From the NCBI GenBank assembly GCA_034432635.1, contig DAOUBK010000055.1, positions 25,926 to 89,925 on the forward strand: a DNA stretch of 64,000 nt, written 5' to 3'. A model generated the notes under the pieces. It was given only the letters and a program-made list of their open reading frames with translations, made no database searches and was not told the DNA's origin. This DNA is from Roseiflexus sp034432635 (lineage in GTDB: Bacteria; Chloroflexota; Chloroflexia; Chloroflexales; Roseiflexaceae). The position numbers were made by a program, and so were the translations under genes. This document shows, piece after piece, positions 34,337-43,145 of the stretch. How positions within the stretch are numbered: the first letter of the stretch is position 1; every line of letters starts with the position of its first letter.

Positions 34337-35413
34337 GTGGGGATCAACCCGCTCAATTCGCTGTTTGGCGCACTCAGTCGTGATCTTGGCATCGATCTTG
34401 GCACTGCCAACACGCTGGTCCATGTACGTGGCAAGGGTATCGTCATCAGCGAGCCATCGGTCGTTGCCATCGATAGAAAAACCAAGGAAGTCAAGGCGGT
34501 TGGCGCGGAAGCCAAGGCGATGGTTGGCAAGACGCCGGCAAATATCATCGCCGTGCGTCCTTTGAAGGATGGGGTGATTGCCGATTTCGACGTTGTCGAA
34601 AAGATGCTGAAGTATTTCATCGGCAAGGCGCACGACCGCTCGCTTGGCATCGTATCGCCCCGCCCGCGTGTGGTGGTCGGGGTGCCGTCGGGCGTGACGC
34701 AGGTGGAGATGCGCGCCGCGCGCGATGCGGCGCTGAATGCCAACGCCCGCGAGGCATATGTGGTCGAAGAGCCGATGGCGGCAGCAATTGGCGCGGGGCT
34801 GCCGGTCGATGAACCGGTCGGTTCGATGATCGTCGATATTGGCGGCGGAACGACCGAGGTTGCGGTGATTTCGCTCGGTGGGATCGTGATCAATCACTCG
34901 ATCCGCACGGCGGGCGATGAGATCGACGAGGCGATCATTCAGTTCGCCCGGCGTGAGTACAACCTGTTGATCGGCGAACGCATGGCGGAAAAGGTCAAGA
35001 TTGCCGCCGGTAGCGCCTACCCGCTGGACGAAGAGATCCGCGTCGTTTTGCGCGGGCGTGATCTGTTGACCGGTCTGCCAAAAGCAGTCGAGATCTCCAG
35101 TGTCGAGCTGCGCGAGGGGATTGCCGGTCCGGTGAATGCAATCGTTGCCGAGGTGCGTGCTGCGCTCGAAGAAACCCCGCCCGAACTGGTAGCGGATATT
35201 ATGGAGCATGGTATCGTGCTTGCGGGTGGTGGCGCGCTCCTGCACGGGCTTGACCGCCGAATCGCGGCAGAAACGAAGATGCCGGTGCACATTACCGAAG
35301 ATCCGCTTTCGTGCGTGGCGCGTGGCGCTGGCAAAATGGTCGAGGAGTTCAACAATCCGGTGTACCGTGACATTCTGACCAGTACACAACGCACCCGTCG
35401 CGTCCGCTACTGA
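34337..35413 (+). CDS. mreB: Rod shape-determining protein MreB
   Basis: This 358-aa bacterial actin has phosphate 1 motif DLGIDLGTANTLVHVRGKG, then SVVAIDRKTKEVKAVGAEAK, and connecting motifs PRPRVVVGVPSGVTQVE. EEPMAAAIGAGLPV and phosphate 2 SMIVDIGGGTTEVAVISLGG follow. The adenosine motif is IVLAGGGALLHGLD and the end is VARGAGKMVEEF. It forms membrane-associated filaments that guide lateral wall synthesis. The start is GTG 34337 with AGGTGAGAGGG upstream. It leads the mreB-mreC-mreD-mrdA operon. Confidence 0.97.
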   Translation: MGINPLNSLFGALSRDLGIDLGTANTLVHVRGKGIVISEPSVVAIDRKTKEVKAVGAEAKAMVGKTPANIIAVRPLKDGVIADFDVVEKMLKYFIGKAHDRSLGIVSPRPRVVVGVPSGVTQVEMRAARDAALNANAREAYVVEEPMAAAIGAGLPVDEPVGSMIVDIGGGTTEVAVISLGGIVINHSIRTAGDEIDEAIIQFARREYNLLIGERMAEKVKIAAGSAYPLDEEIRVVLRGRDLLTGLPKAVEISSVELREGIAGPVNAIVAEVRAALEETPPELVADIMEHGIVLAGGGALLHGLDRRIAAETKMPVHITEDPLSCVARGAGKMVEEFNNPVYRDILTSTQRTRRVRY

Positions 35414-35424
35414 GAGTCTGAACG

Positions 35425-36315
35425 ATGCTGCGCGATCGTCCATATCGCCTGTCACAACCGGCGCGACGCTCGCCACTGTTGATTATTCTGCTTTTGCTGA
35501 TCGCAGCAGCGCTGCTGGTTGCCGATCAGGCTGGGTTGCTCGGGCCATTGCGCCTCCATGCCCAGGCGATGATCAGCCCGATACTGATCAGAATACAGCA
35601 GACCGGGACCTGGATCGGGTCGCTCGTCGGGCAGCCTGGCGATGATCAGGCGCTTCTGGCGGAACTCGAGGCGCTGCGTGCAGAGAACGCCGATTTGAAA
35701 GCACGGTTGATCCAGGCAGAGGCGCTGGCGTTCGAAAATGCACGCCTGCGCGAACAGGTGCGTATCGAGCAGGCGTATCCCTGGCAGTTGCTGGGTGCAG
35801 ATGTGATTGCGATCACCCCCGATACCGGTCGTCGCCTGGTGTTGTTTGCCGCCGGAACCGAGCAGGGGGTACGTCCCGGGATGGCGGTCATTGCGCGTGA
35901 GGGGAATAATCCCCCTGCTCTGATTGGCATCGTCGAGGAAGCAGGTCCGCGTACTGCTGCGGTGCTCCTGATTACCGACTATAGTAGTGCGATCAGTGCA
36001 CAGGTGTACCAGGAAACCGATGTCGTTCGTGGTGTGATCCAGGGACAGTGGCAGCGCGGATCGCGCCTGCTCTTGCACTCGGTTCCGCGCGAAGCGCCGC
36101 TGGCGGCAGGCAATACGGTGCTGACTGCCGGTTTGTCGGCGGAACTGGCGCTCGATTTGCCCCGCGCCGCGGTTCCGCCAAATGTGCCGATTGGCACGAT
36201 CGAGATGGTGCAGGATACCGGACGTGATCGCATTGCCGGGGTTCGTCCATTTGTCGATCCGGATCGGGTGCGTTACGCATGGGTCATTCTCGCCACCGAC
36301 GAATCGAAGAAATAG
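35425..36315 (+). CDS. mreC: Rod shape-determining protein MreC
   Basis: In this 296-aa protein a short cytoplasmic tail precedes one membrane helix (LLIILLLLIAAALLVADQA). A coiled coil comes next (LLAELEALRAENADLKARL, then ENARLREQVRIEQ), followed by the MreC beta domain with GVRPGMAVIAREG, ALIGIVEEAGPRTAAVLLIT and TVLTAGLSAELALDLPR. MreC links MreB to the wall synthases outside the membrane. It begins 11 bp after mreB. Confidence 0.93.
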   Translation: MLRDRPYRLSQPARRSPLLIILLLLIAAALLVADQAGLLGPLRLHAQAMISPILIRIQQTGTWIGSLVGQPGDDQALLAELEALRAENADLKARLIQAEALAFENARLREQVRIEQAYPWQLLGADVIAITPDTGRRLVLFAAGTEQGVRPGMAVIAREGNNPPALIGIVEEAGPRTAAVLLITDYSSAISAQVYQETDVVRGVIQGQWQRGSRLLLHSVPREAPLAAGNTVLTAGLSAELALDLPRAAVPPNVPIGTIEMVQDTGRDRIAGVRPFVDPDRVRYAWVILATDESKK

Positions 36316-36317
36316 TT

Positions 36318-36818
36318 GTGCATGAAGTGGCGCTGTTTGCTGCACTGTTTGTGATAGCGCTGGTGCAAACGGTGGTGCTGCCGCGTCCATTCGATGTGCC
36401 GCTCAACCTGCTGCTGCTACTTGCAGTCTGCCATGGTCTGATTGCTGGGACGACATCTGCGGCGCGCTGGTCGTTCTACGGAGGGCTGGCGCTTGACTTG
36501 TGTGCAATGACGTTCATTGGCACGCACGCGCTGGCGCTGTTGACCGGCGTGATTGGAGCAACGACGCTGGTGTCGCGCCTGAGCCGCGAGAACTGGATCG
36601 TGCCCATTTTGGGTGTGGCGGTGGGAACCATTCTGTACCACATCGTCTATGCGCTTCTTCTTGCCCTGCTCGTTGCACCCGTCGATCTCCAGGGATATGC
36701 GCGTGTCGCACTCGTGCCCGATGCCCTGATCGCCACCATCCCAGCGTTGCCGCTCTATCTTGCGTTTCGCTGGAATGAGGATCGGGTGCGTCGACGTGTG
36801 CCGGTGGATGTGTATTAG
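36318..36818 (+). CDS. mreD: Rod shape-determining membrane protein MreD
   Basis: This 166-aa, strongly hydrophobic protein has about five helices (FAALFVIALVQTVVL, NLLLLLAVCHGLIAG, LALLTGVIGATTLV, ILYHIVYALLLALLV). Size and position between mreC and mrdA identify MreD. I start it at GTG 36318, 2 bp after the mreC stop. An in-frame codon at 36279 would overlap mreC and give an implausible charged N-terminus. Confidence 0.88.
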   Translation: MHEVALFAALFVIALVQTVVLPRPFDVPLNLLLLLAVCHGLIAGTTSAARWSFYGGLALDLCAMTFIGTHALALLTGVIGATTLVSRLSRENWIVPILGVAVGTILYHIVYALLLALLVAPVDLQGYARVALVPDALIATIPALPLYLAFRWNEDRVRRRVPVDVY

Positions 36819-36821
36819 GAG

Positions 36822-36859
36822 CGTTGAACGTTGAACGTTGGAACGTTAAACATCAAACG
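36822..36859 (+). repeat. Heptamer repeat array at the mrdA start
   Basis: Units CGTTGAA, CGTTGAA, CGTTGGA, ACGTTAAA and CATCAAA. The array spans the gap after mreD and the first codons of mrdA, and supplies the TTG start codon. Confidence 0.8.
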
Positions 36860-39518
36860 TATCCGCAGTCTGCAAATAACCGTTCTAATCATTTTTGCCA
36901 TCCTGATAGGACGGTTATATCAGTTACAACTGGTCGATGCCCAGGCGGATCAGTACCGCTACTCGACCGCAGTGCGTGTCATGCGTTACCTGCCGATGCG
37001 CCCGATGCGCGGTGAGATTTTTGCCAGCGATGGACGCACTCTGCTGGCGCAGACGGTTCCGATCTACACGCTTGCCGTCCGCCCCGCCGACCTCCCTGCT
37101 GATCCCGCATCGCGTGCGCAGGTGTTTGCGCATCTCAGCCAGGCAATTGGGATCACCAGCACCCTGATCGTTTCTCCAGCCGTTGCCCTTGAACGTGATC
37201 CGGTGCTACGCAGCGATCTGGTTCAGGGTCTCGGCGCTGAAGCCGTCGCGCGCGCACAACGCATCGAGCCGCCGCTCACCGCTCTGTTGACGATTGCGCC
37301 CGATCAACGTGCTGCGCTGGACGCATTTGCAGTACGCTATAATCCAGTCGTGCAGTTTATCCCCCAGACACTGCCTGTTGACGGAGCGCCAGCACTGGTG
37401 TCTTCCCCCTTGATCGTGGTGACGCTCACGATCTCACCGGCTTCGGCGTTGCACGACAACCCGGTGCTGCGTGAGGATCTCGCTCGTGTGCTGGATGACC
37501 GCGCTATCGAACCGCTGGAAACGCCTCCGGCGTGGCTGCGCATCGATGTGCCACCTTCTGCAACGCTTAATGCGCTGCGTGTATCGACAGCATACAGTGA
37601 CGTGGTAACCCTGGAAAATCCAATAGCCAGCACGGTCGAACAGGCAAACATCCCTGGCTACCAGACGCTGACTATTCGCGAGGATATTCCACATTCCGTT
37701 GCGTTGACGCTCATCGAGAACGCTGCCACACTGCCGGGGATCGTGATCGAACAGGATTACCGCCGGCGGTATCCGTTGAGTTCCGAAACGCCATCACTGT
37801 CGTACATCCTGGGGTACATCGGTCGGGTAAACCAGTGCGAACTTGTGCGTCAGAATCCGGCACGCTCGTGGATGAGCGGGTTGCTCGAATCGATCGGCAG
37901 TTCGATCGAGTGTGGCATCATTCAGAAGCAGATTAATCCCTACGGGTTGGGGTTACCGCGTTACCTGCCCGATGATCGCATCGGCAAATTCGGCATCGAA
38001 GCCAGTTATGAAGAAGAGTTGCGCGGTCAGCTCGGAATGCAGGAAATACTCGTCGATGCGCTCAGTCGTCCGGTGCGTCCGCCACAGATGATTAAGGCGT
38101 CGCGTGATGGGTATAACCTGGTGTTGACGATTGATGCACAGTTGCAGCGTCAGACGGAGCAAATTCTGCGCAACTGGATCGAAGAGAGCGAACGTCGCCG
38201 TCAGACAATGCCGGATCGTTTCGCCTACAAGCGCAATTACGATCCGATCCGTAGCGGTGTGGCCATCGTTGTCGAGGTGAAGACCGGTCGAATACTGGCG
38301 ATGGTCAACTGGCCCGCCTATGACAACAATATCTGGGACCCGGCGCGCGCGGCGGAGTTACAGGAACTTTTCTTCCCCAGCGATCTGGAGAAGCAGAAAG
38401 AGCTGGCGCGTCTTTCGCTTCAGGTCAATCGCGCGATCAGCGGGCAGTACCCGCCCGGTTCGACCCTCAAACAGTTCGATGCGGCTATTGCACTCCAAAA
38501 GGGTATCATTACTGAGCATACCAGAATTCGCGATCCTGGCAAATTACTGGTTGAAGATCAGTATGTGCCCGGTGTGGTGTATCAGTATGTCAACGCCTCA
38601 TCACGCGATAACGGAGTCATCGATGTGCGCCAGGCGCTGAAGGTCTCGTCGAATATCTTCTTTATGTCGGTGGCAGGCGGCAACCGTGAACGTGTGATCA
38701 ATCTCAAACCGGATGAGCAGATCATCGACAAAGGGTTGGGCATCACTACTCTGGCGGAAGGGCTTGGATGGTTTGGCTTTGGCGAACCAACCGGCGTGCA
38801 TTTGCGTGGGGAAGAAGCCGGGCGGGTGCCAACACCTGCTTGGAAGCAGCGGGTGCTTCGTTCAGCATGGACGACCGGTGATACCTATAATGCAGCAATT
38901 GGTCAGGGGAACCTAGAGGTGACGCCACTTCAGCTGGTGATGGCGTCGGCTGCGATCGCCAACGGCGGATTGCTCTACCGTCCCCAGATCGTTCGCGCGA
39001 TAACCGATGCGAATGGGAATGTTGTGCGCGATATTCAACCTGAACTGATCCGACGCATTCCCGTCGAACCAAGGCATCTTCAGGTCGTCCGTGAAGGGAT
39101 GCGGTTGTCGGTCACCGAGGGTCCGAATATCGCGGCGCGCGATCAGTGTTCCGGGTTGAGCATTGCCGGGAAGACCGGCACTGCTGAGTTCGGTCCGCTG
39201 ATCACTATTCCCGCCCCCGATGGTCGAGGAACGCGCGAGGTGCGTCAGAGTCACGCCTGGTTCGTTGGTTTTGCGCCTTACGACGATCCGGAGATCGAGG
39301 TGCTGGTGCTGGTCGAGGGCGCTGGCGATATGAATGATGGTTCGGCAACGATTGCTGTGCCGGCGGTAACGCAGATCATGCAGGTGTATTTTGGCGTTAT
39401 CCCACCCAATCCGCTGCCGCGCGGATGCCAGTCGGATATGCTGCCGCTACCGCCGCGCTTCTCTCCTTCGCCGCCTGAGCCTGTTGCAAATCCGCAACCA
39501 AATGGCCAGCGGCGCTGA
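36831..39518 (+). CDS. mrdA: Penicillin-binding protein 2 (elongation transpeptidase)
   Basis: In this 895-aa class B PBP an N-terminal membrane helix (ITVLIIFAILIGRLYQLQLV) is followed by the dimerisation/pedestal domain (MRGEIFASDGRTLLAQ). The transpeptidase domain has active-site S544 in GSTLK, SSN at 606-608 and K781-T-G in IAGKTGTAEFG. An insertion of about 200 residues between helix and catalytic domain makes it longer than typical PBP2. It cross-links peptidoglycan during elongation. The likely start is TTG 36831 with AGGAG nine bases upstream; this codon lies in the heptamer array, and an in-frame TGA just upstream rules out an earlier start. Confidence 0.93.
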   Translation: MNVGTLNIKRIRSLQITVLIIFAILIGRLYQLQLVDAQADQYRYSTAVRVMRYLPMRPMRGEIFASDGRTLLAQTVPIYTLAVRPADLPADPASRAQVFAHLSQAIGITSTLIVSPAVALERDPVLRSDLVQGLGAEAVARAQRIEPPLTALLTIAPDQRAALDAFAVRYNPVVQFIPQTLPVDGAPALVSSPLIVVTLTISPASALHDNPVLREDLARVLDDRAIEPLETPPAWLRIDVPPSATLNALRVSTAYSDVVTLENPIASTVEQANIPGYQTLTIREDIPHSVALTLIENAATLPGIVIEQDYRRRYPLSSETPSLSYILGYIGRVNQCELVRQNPARSWMSGLLESIGSSIECGIIQKQINPYGLGLPRYLPDDRIGKFGIEASYEEELRGQLGMQEILVDALSRPVRPPQMIKASRDGYNLVLTIDAQLQRQTEQILRNWIEESERRRQTMPDRFAYKRNYDPIRSGVAIVVEVKTGRILAMVNWPAYDNNIWDPARAAELQELFFPSDLEKQKELARLSLQVNRAISGQYPPGSTLKQFDAAIALQKGIITEHTRIRDPGKLLVEDQYVPGVVYQYVNASSRDNGVIDVRQALKVSSNIFFMSVAGGNRERVINLKPDEQIIDKGLGITTLAEGLGWFGFGEPTGVHLRGEEAGRVPTPAWKQRVLRSAWTTGDTYNAAIGQGNLEVTPLQLVMASAAIANGGLLYRPQIVRAITDANGNVVRDIQPELIRRIPVEPRHLQVVREGMRLSVTEGPNIAARDQCSGLSIAGKTGTAEFGPLITIPAPDGRGTREVRQSHAWFVGFAPYDDPEIEVLVLVEGAGDMNDGSATIAVPAVTQIMQVYFGVIPPNPLPRGCQSDMLPLPPRFSPSPPEPVANPQPNGQRR

Positions 39519-39529
39519 GGCTTGCGACA

Positions 39530-39802
39530 ATGATGATCCGCTCTCTTTCTTCCCGTGTGATACTGGTGCTGCTGACCGTTGTGGCAATTCTGTCGATGGC
39601 GCTGATCTGGTCAATCGCGCCCGGCAGTGTCCTGGCGCAGGAAGTCACCCCCACGCCAATGCCAACCGTCACGCCGTGGGGGGGAAGGCGCGGCGTTATG
39701 CCCGGCGGCGCAGCGCCGCTCTTTCCCTACTGGCTCGCCGGATTGCCCATCATCGCAGCGCTGATTGCGTTGATCGTCTGGCACACCCGCCGTTCGCGTT
39801 GA
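39530..39802 (+). CDS. Small two-helix membrane protein, 90 aa
   Basis: The N-terminal signal-like helix is VILVLLTVVAILSMALIWSIA and a Thr/Pro segment follows (EVTPTPMPTVTPWGG). The C-terminal helix is WLAGLPIIAALIALIVWHT, ending in Arg residues. GAGG lies 9 nt before the ATG. It starts 12 bp after mrdA and may be the last gene of the shape operon. No family is recognised; it ends 10 bp from a convergent gene. Confidence 0.6.
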   Translation: MMIRSLSSRVILVLLTVVAILSMALIWSIAPGSVLAQEVTPTPMPTVTPWGGRRGVMPGGAAPLFPYWLAGLPIIAALIALIVWHTRRSR

Positions 39803-39811
39803 TCCCGCGCG

Positions 39812-41803
39812 TCACCTGTCGGTCTTCAGGCGCAGGCGCACCCATTCGATACGTATGTGGCCGCCGTCGCCAATTCCAACCGGATCGATCCGCAGGCGTG
39901 TGATGATGCCGTCCCACCCCGGTGCGCTGCGCAGGTCGATGGTGTAGGTCGTCGCGTCGCCGGTGGTGTTCAGTTTCCAGCGTACCGACCGTTCTTCGCT
40001 CAACGCGCCATCGATGCCGGCGTAGAAGAGTTGCGCATCCCGGCTGCGCGTGTTGTTCGCCAGACGAACCTCGATGGCGGCAATCTGGCGGGCGTCGAGA
40101 TGCAAAAGCGGACTCAGCAGCGCCGGGTCAACGTCTGGTGTGATGTGCCACCCACCCGCAACCGACTCATCGGTCACGTTAAATGCCTGCCATCCCAGCG
40201 TATCACGCTCGAATGTCCACCCCGTCGTCAGCGCCAGTTCGGTAGCGGTCGGCAACCGCCAGTATCCTGGAATGGGATCGGCGAAATCGAGCCTGATCAG
40301 GGTCATGCGATACGGTGCAAAACAGTCTTCTACCTGGCGCTGCGTGATGCGATGACGCTCCAGCACGCGTGGAGGCGGATGGAGCGCTTCATCGGCGATG
40401 ATGATTGCGGCGCCGGCGCGTTGGGCAGGTGCGATCCGGTTGCGCAGGACGCTACAGGCAGCTTCCCATGATCCCGCGCTATCGAACAGCGCCTGGTTGA
40501 GGGATACAAAGTTCTCGCGTTGTTCGTAGTACGGCAGATAGAGTTCCTGCAATCCATCAGGAATGATGAGCAGATCGGAAGGGGTGCTGTGTGCTGCCAG
40601 TTCACGCGCAATCAACCGTTGCAGATCGGTTGCTGGATTGCCGCGTTGCGTGATTGAACCGTAGTTGATCCACACCATGATCCCGACAATTGCCAGTGAC
40701 GCCTGGATCGGCGCGCTCCAGCGACGCGCTTGTGCCAGCGCCCATGCAAAGATCAGGCAGGCTGGCGGCAGACTGGCAATCCAGAACTCGATATTGTCCG
40801 GTTCCCACCAGGCAAAAAACACCCCATACGTCGCAAGCCAGGCGATCAGCGCCACCCACAGTACGGCAGGCGTCGGTGTCCCCGGTTGATCTGCCAATGA
40901 TATTCGCTGCCGGAAACGCCGTCCACCAGCCCAGGCTGCCGTCACACCAAGCGCCAGGTAGAACCATCCGCCGCCTGGTTGCGCCAGTGTATCGCTCAGA
41001 CCTGTACCGAGACTGACAGGCGTATTGATTGTGAGAGGTCCGCCCCACCAGCCGGTGCGCGCATATTCTGTCAACCATGCCAGCATAGCGTCAATCGTGC
41101 GGAAGTTACTGACGATCAGCATGACGTATAGGTAGGGCAGTGCTGTTACCAGTACCAGCGCAACCGCGTACACAACCCATCGACTGATAGACGTGCGTAT
41201 ATCCCTTGCAATGCGCAGGTCTGCCAGTGCAATGAACGCAACCGGTATGCAGAACAACACATTCGTCTGGTGGAACAGCACCGCACCGCCCTGCGCCACC
41301 CCCAGCGCCAGGCAACGTCGGGCGTCCCAGGAGTGTGGTTGTATGATCAACGCCATGCATGTGATCAAGAACAGGGTCGCAACGGTGTACACCTCGATTT
41401 CGACGGCGTAGTACCAGAAGGCATACGAGCCACCCAGGAGGAGTGCTGCCGGCAACGCCGCATCCGTACGACCGGTTGCCGCGCGGGTTGTTGTATAGAA
41501 GAGCGCCACACCGAGCGCGCCTGCGAAGACATTTACCAGTTGCATGGGGAGCGCCGCGCCGCCATCGTATCCCAGTGCACGGCCAAGGGTCAGCATCAGC
41601 GCGCCGAGCGGTCCATATGCCAGGTGGTGCGGATGAAACAACTCAGTCCATGGTTTGCGCTCGACACTCGTCACATACGAAAGCGCATCGAAGGTATGCA
41701 CGCGGGTCAGCGTCAGCAGGTAGAGGCAGAGCGCCGCGACGAACAACACAGCAGCAATCGGTCGAGAGTGACGCACAATAGAGGGCATTGTGATCGTTTG
41801 CAT
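39812..41803 (-). CDS. Polytopic membrane protein, probable GT-C glycosyltransferase
   Basis: In this 663-aa protein helix one is IAAVLFVAALCLYLLTL and an acidic first loop follows (TRVHTFDALSYVTSVERK), as expected for GT-C enzymes that use lipid-linked sugars. Repeated helices lead to about residue 430, and a soluble C-terminal domain follows. I chose the ATG at 41803, whose A is shared with the stop of the DUF192 gene (TGATG), so it is the last gene of the Tad operon. A role in glycosylating the pilus or surface is inference from context. Confidence 0.75.
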   Translation of the reverse strand: MQTITMPSIVRHSRPIAAVLFVAALCLYLLTLTRVHTFDALSYVTSVERKPWTELFHPHHLAYGPLGALMLTLGRALGYDGGAALPMQLVNVFAGALGVALFYTTTRAATGRTDAALPAALLLGGSYAFWYYAVEIEVYTVATLFLITCMALIIQPHSWDARRCLALGVAQGGAVLFHQTNVLFCIPVAFIALADLRIARDIRTSISRWVVYAVALVLVTALPYLYVMLIVSNFRTIDAMLAWLTEYARTGWWGGPLTINTPVSLGTGLSDTLAQPGGGWFYLALGVTAAWAGGRRFRQRISLADQPGTPTPAVLWVALIAWLATYGVFFAWWEPDNIEFWIASLPPACLIFAWALAQARRWSAPIQASLAIVGIMVWINYGSITQRGNPATDLQRLIARELAAHSTPSDLLIIPDGLQELYLPYYEQRENFVSLNQALFDSAGSWEAACSVLRNRIAPAQRAGAAIIIADEALHPPPRVLERHRITQRQVEDCFAPYRMTLIRLDFADPIPGYWRLPTATELALTTGWTFERDTLGWQAFNVTDESVAGGWHITPDVDPALLSPLLHLDARQIAAIEVRLANNTRSRDAQLFYAGIDGALSEERSVRWKLNTTGDATTYTIDLRSAPGWDGIITRLRIDPVGIGDGGHIRIEWVRLRLKTDR

Positions 41804-42174
41804 CACTGCTCGAGGTCTGGCGTCACCCGTAGTTGATCGCCCACTCTGGTGCAACTGGAGCGAATCGCGCCGACAGGCAGTTCGATCACGTAATACCCGC
41901 GCCAGGGCGCAACTCCGGTGAACGGATGCCATGGCGGCAACGCCTCACGTATGTTGATCACCCGATGCTGGCGATCAACGAAGAGGACATCGATCGGAAT
42001 ACGCATAAAGAACATATGGATGCTCGACTCGGGCACCAGGATCAGGCCATATCCGGCAGGAAGACTTGGGCGCCCCATCAAGCCGCGCCCCCGCGCCAGC
42101 AAAGACCGCGCCACTTCGGCGCGGTCGGCAATGATAGTGCCACGGGTAAGATTCTCGATGATGGTGTACGACAT
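41803..42174 (-). CDS. DUF192-family protein
   Basis: This 123-aa protein has the DUF192 pattern: LLARGRGLMGRPSLPAGYGL, then SIHMFFMRIPIDVLFVD, and a closing YYVIELPVGAI. No signal peptide is evident, unlike many family members. The family function is unknown. It is 22 bp after tadC and overlaps the next gene, placing it firmly in the Tad pilus operon. Confidence 0.88.
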   Translation of the reverse strand: MSYTIIENLTRGTIIADRAEVARSLLARGRGLMGRPSLPAGYGLILVPESSIHMFFMRIPIDVLFVDRQHRVINIREALPPWHPFTGVAPWRGYYVIELPVGAIRSSCTRVGDQLRVTPDLEQ

Positions 42175-42196
42175 ACAGCAGGAGTTGATGGCGCGT

Positions 42197-43132
42197 TTAT
42201 CCCCCCAGCCCGCCGAGCGACTTCATAATCCGGGGAACCGCCGGACCGAGGATGACGATGAACAACGCCGGGAAGATCAGGAACACCATGGGGAAGAGCA
42301 TTTTGATCGGCGCCTTATGCGCTTCCTCTTCGGCGCGCTGGCGACGGCGGATGCGCATCTGATCCGACTGAATGCGTAGAATGCGCCCAATCGACACACC
42401 AAGTTGTTCTGCCTGGATCACGGCGCCGATGAACGTCTGCACATCATCGACGCCGCAGCGGTCGATCATATCTTTCATCGCCTCACGGCGGGGGCGACCG
42501 AGTCGTGTATCGCTGAGCACGCGCTTGAACTCTTTTGAAAGCGGATCCTCCCATTTTTCGGTCAGGCGTTGCATTGCCTGGTCAAACGACAGGCCGGCTT
42601 CGACGCAGATGCACAGCAGGTCGAGTGCGTCGGGCAGCGCCTTAACAATCGCCTTTTTGCGTTTCTTGATCTGCTGTCCGAGCCAGATACCCGGCAACAG
42701 GTATCCCATTCCTGCACCGATGGCGGTGTACATCATCGCCTGGGCGACATCCATGCCTTGCAAGAACGTCACTGCCCCGACGACGATAAACAGAACGACC
42801 GCTAGCGCCAGGCGAATGCCGCTGAACTGCATGGGGGTCAGGTTGCCGGGATTACCCGCCTGCGCCAGACTGATCCGCAGACGCTCGGCGCTCTGTTTCG
42901 GTCCGTACTGACCGAGTTTTGCCAGGATGCTCTTGGTGAGCGGCACGAGCACACGCTGACTGAACGGTTGTTGCAGTTCCATTTCTTCGAGCGTCATTGT
43001 GCGCTCGGTGAACTGACTGAGCCGGTCGCTGATCATATCGGGCTGCGAGGAGCGCCGCATGCCGATCATAATCAGCCCAACGCCCAGCAACATCAGCACC
43101 CCGAATCCAATTATCGGCAGCATGCCAGCCAT
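42197..43132 (-). CDS. tadC: Tad pilus inner-membrane platform protein TadC
   Basis: In this 311-aa protein N-terminal helices (MLPIIGFGVLMLLGVGLIMI) precede the type II secretion F-domain: ALPDALDLLCICVEAGLSFDQAM, then GVDDVQTFIGAVIQAEQLGVSIG. A last helix is in MLFPMVFLIFPALFIVIL. It pairs with TadB as the platform for the TadA motor. The ATG at 43132 has AAGGGGG upstream; 13 bp separate it from tadB. Confidence 0.92.
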   Translation of the reverse strand: MAGMLPIIGFGVLMLLGVGLIMIGMRRSSQPDMISDRLSQFTERTMTLEEMELQQPFSQRVLVPLTKSILAKLGQYGPKQSAERLRISLAQAGNPGNLTPMQFSGIRLALAVVLFIVVGAVTFLQGMDVAQAMMYTAIGAGMGYLLPGIWLGQQIKKRKKAIVKALPDALDLLCICVEAGLSFDQAMQRLTEKWEDPLSKEFKRVLSDTRLGRPRREAMKDMIDRCGVDDVQTFIGAVIQAEQLGVSIGRILRIQSDQMRIRRRQRAEEEAHKAPIKMLFPMVFLIFPALFIVILGPAVPRIMKSLGGLGG

Positions 43133-43145
43133 ACGCGCCCCCTTC

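Noticed and set aside
34085..35476. Upstream extension of the ABC ATPase frame across mreB
   Set aside because: This stretch is antisense to mreB. The ATPase fold begins at the ATG at 34084.
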